The translations under genes were made by a program, and so were the position numbers. From an uncultured Porphyromonadaceae bacterium (GTDB taxonomy: Bacteria; Bacteroidota; Bacteroidia; Bacteroidales; Muribaculaceae), in contig CAMWQF010000184.1 in NCBI GenBank assembly GCA_947176285.1, positions 1-6,066 on the forward strand: a DNA stretch of 6,066 bases. The letters are read 5' to 3'. The number at the start of each line of letters is the position of its first letter. Positions within the stretch are counted from its first letter, which is position 1. Shown one piece after another: positions 6,062 to 6,066 of this stretch. The notes beneath the pieces are model-generated. The model searched no databases. It was not told the DNA's origin and saw only the letters and a program-made list of their open reading frames with translations.

Positions 6062-6066
6062 AATTA

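Overview
The window is a compact gene block read entirely on the minus strand. In transcription order (right to left) it holds ureF, ureG, ureD, a UT-family urea transporter, and the three genes of an ECF-type nickel importer: a NikMN fusion, NikQ and NikO. It is the accessory and transport half of a urease operon. The structural genes (ureA/B/C) and ureE are not in view. ureF starts 5 bases from the right edge, so they would be expected just beyond it, but this cannot be confirmed here.

The organism is most likely a member of the Bacteroidota, probably Bacteroidales; gut groups such as Muribaculaceae are known to carry urease genes. Three things support this. No start codon has a recognisable Shine-Dalgarno sequence; the leaders are A/T-rich, and ureG and the urea transporter share AAAATATT directly before ATG. 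Gaps are very AT-rich while genes have mixed composition. One gap has a match to the Bacteroidota promoter form TTG-N19-TAnnTTTG. The assignment is inference, without database support.

Layout on the minus strand: ureF (5381-6061), 10-base gap, ureG (4756-5370), 97-base AT-rich gap with a heptanucleotide array, ureD (3702-4658), 121-base AT-rich gap with a degenerate heptad array, urea transporter (2564-3580), 30-base gap, nikMN (1562-2533), nikQ (747-1562, TAATG overlap), nikO (55-750, ATGA overlap). The last 54 bases (1-54) contain no gene and no convincing terminator. There is no non-coding stretch longer than 300 bases.

The genes form one pathway. The urea transporter admits the substrate. 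NikMN-Q-O brings Ni2+ in with ATP. UreG (the GTPase), UreF and UreD load nickel into the urease active site. Each protein is recognisable and keeps its key motifs, so the gene content is not a new system. The least explained feature is the repeat structure on both sides of ureD: the two gaps share end sequences in the same orientation, carry heptamer arrays of one consensus in opposite orientations, and one array overlaps a possible ureD promoter.
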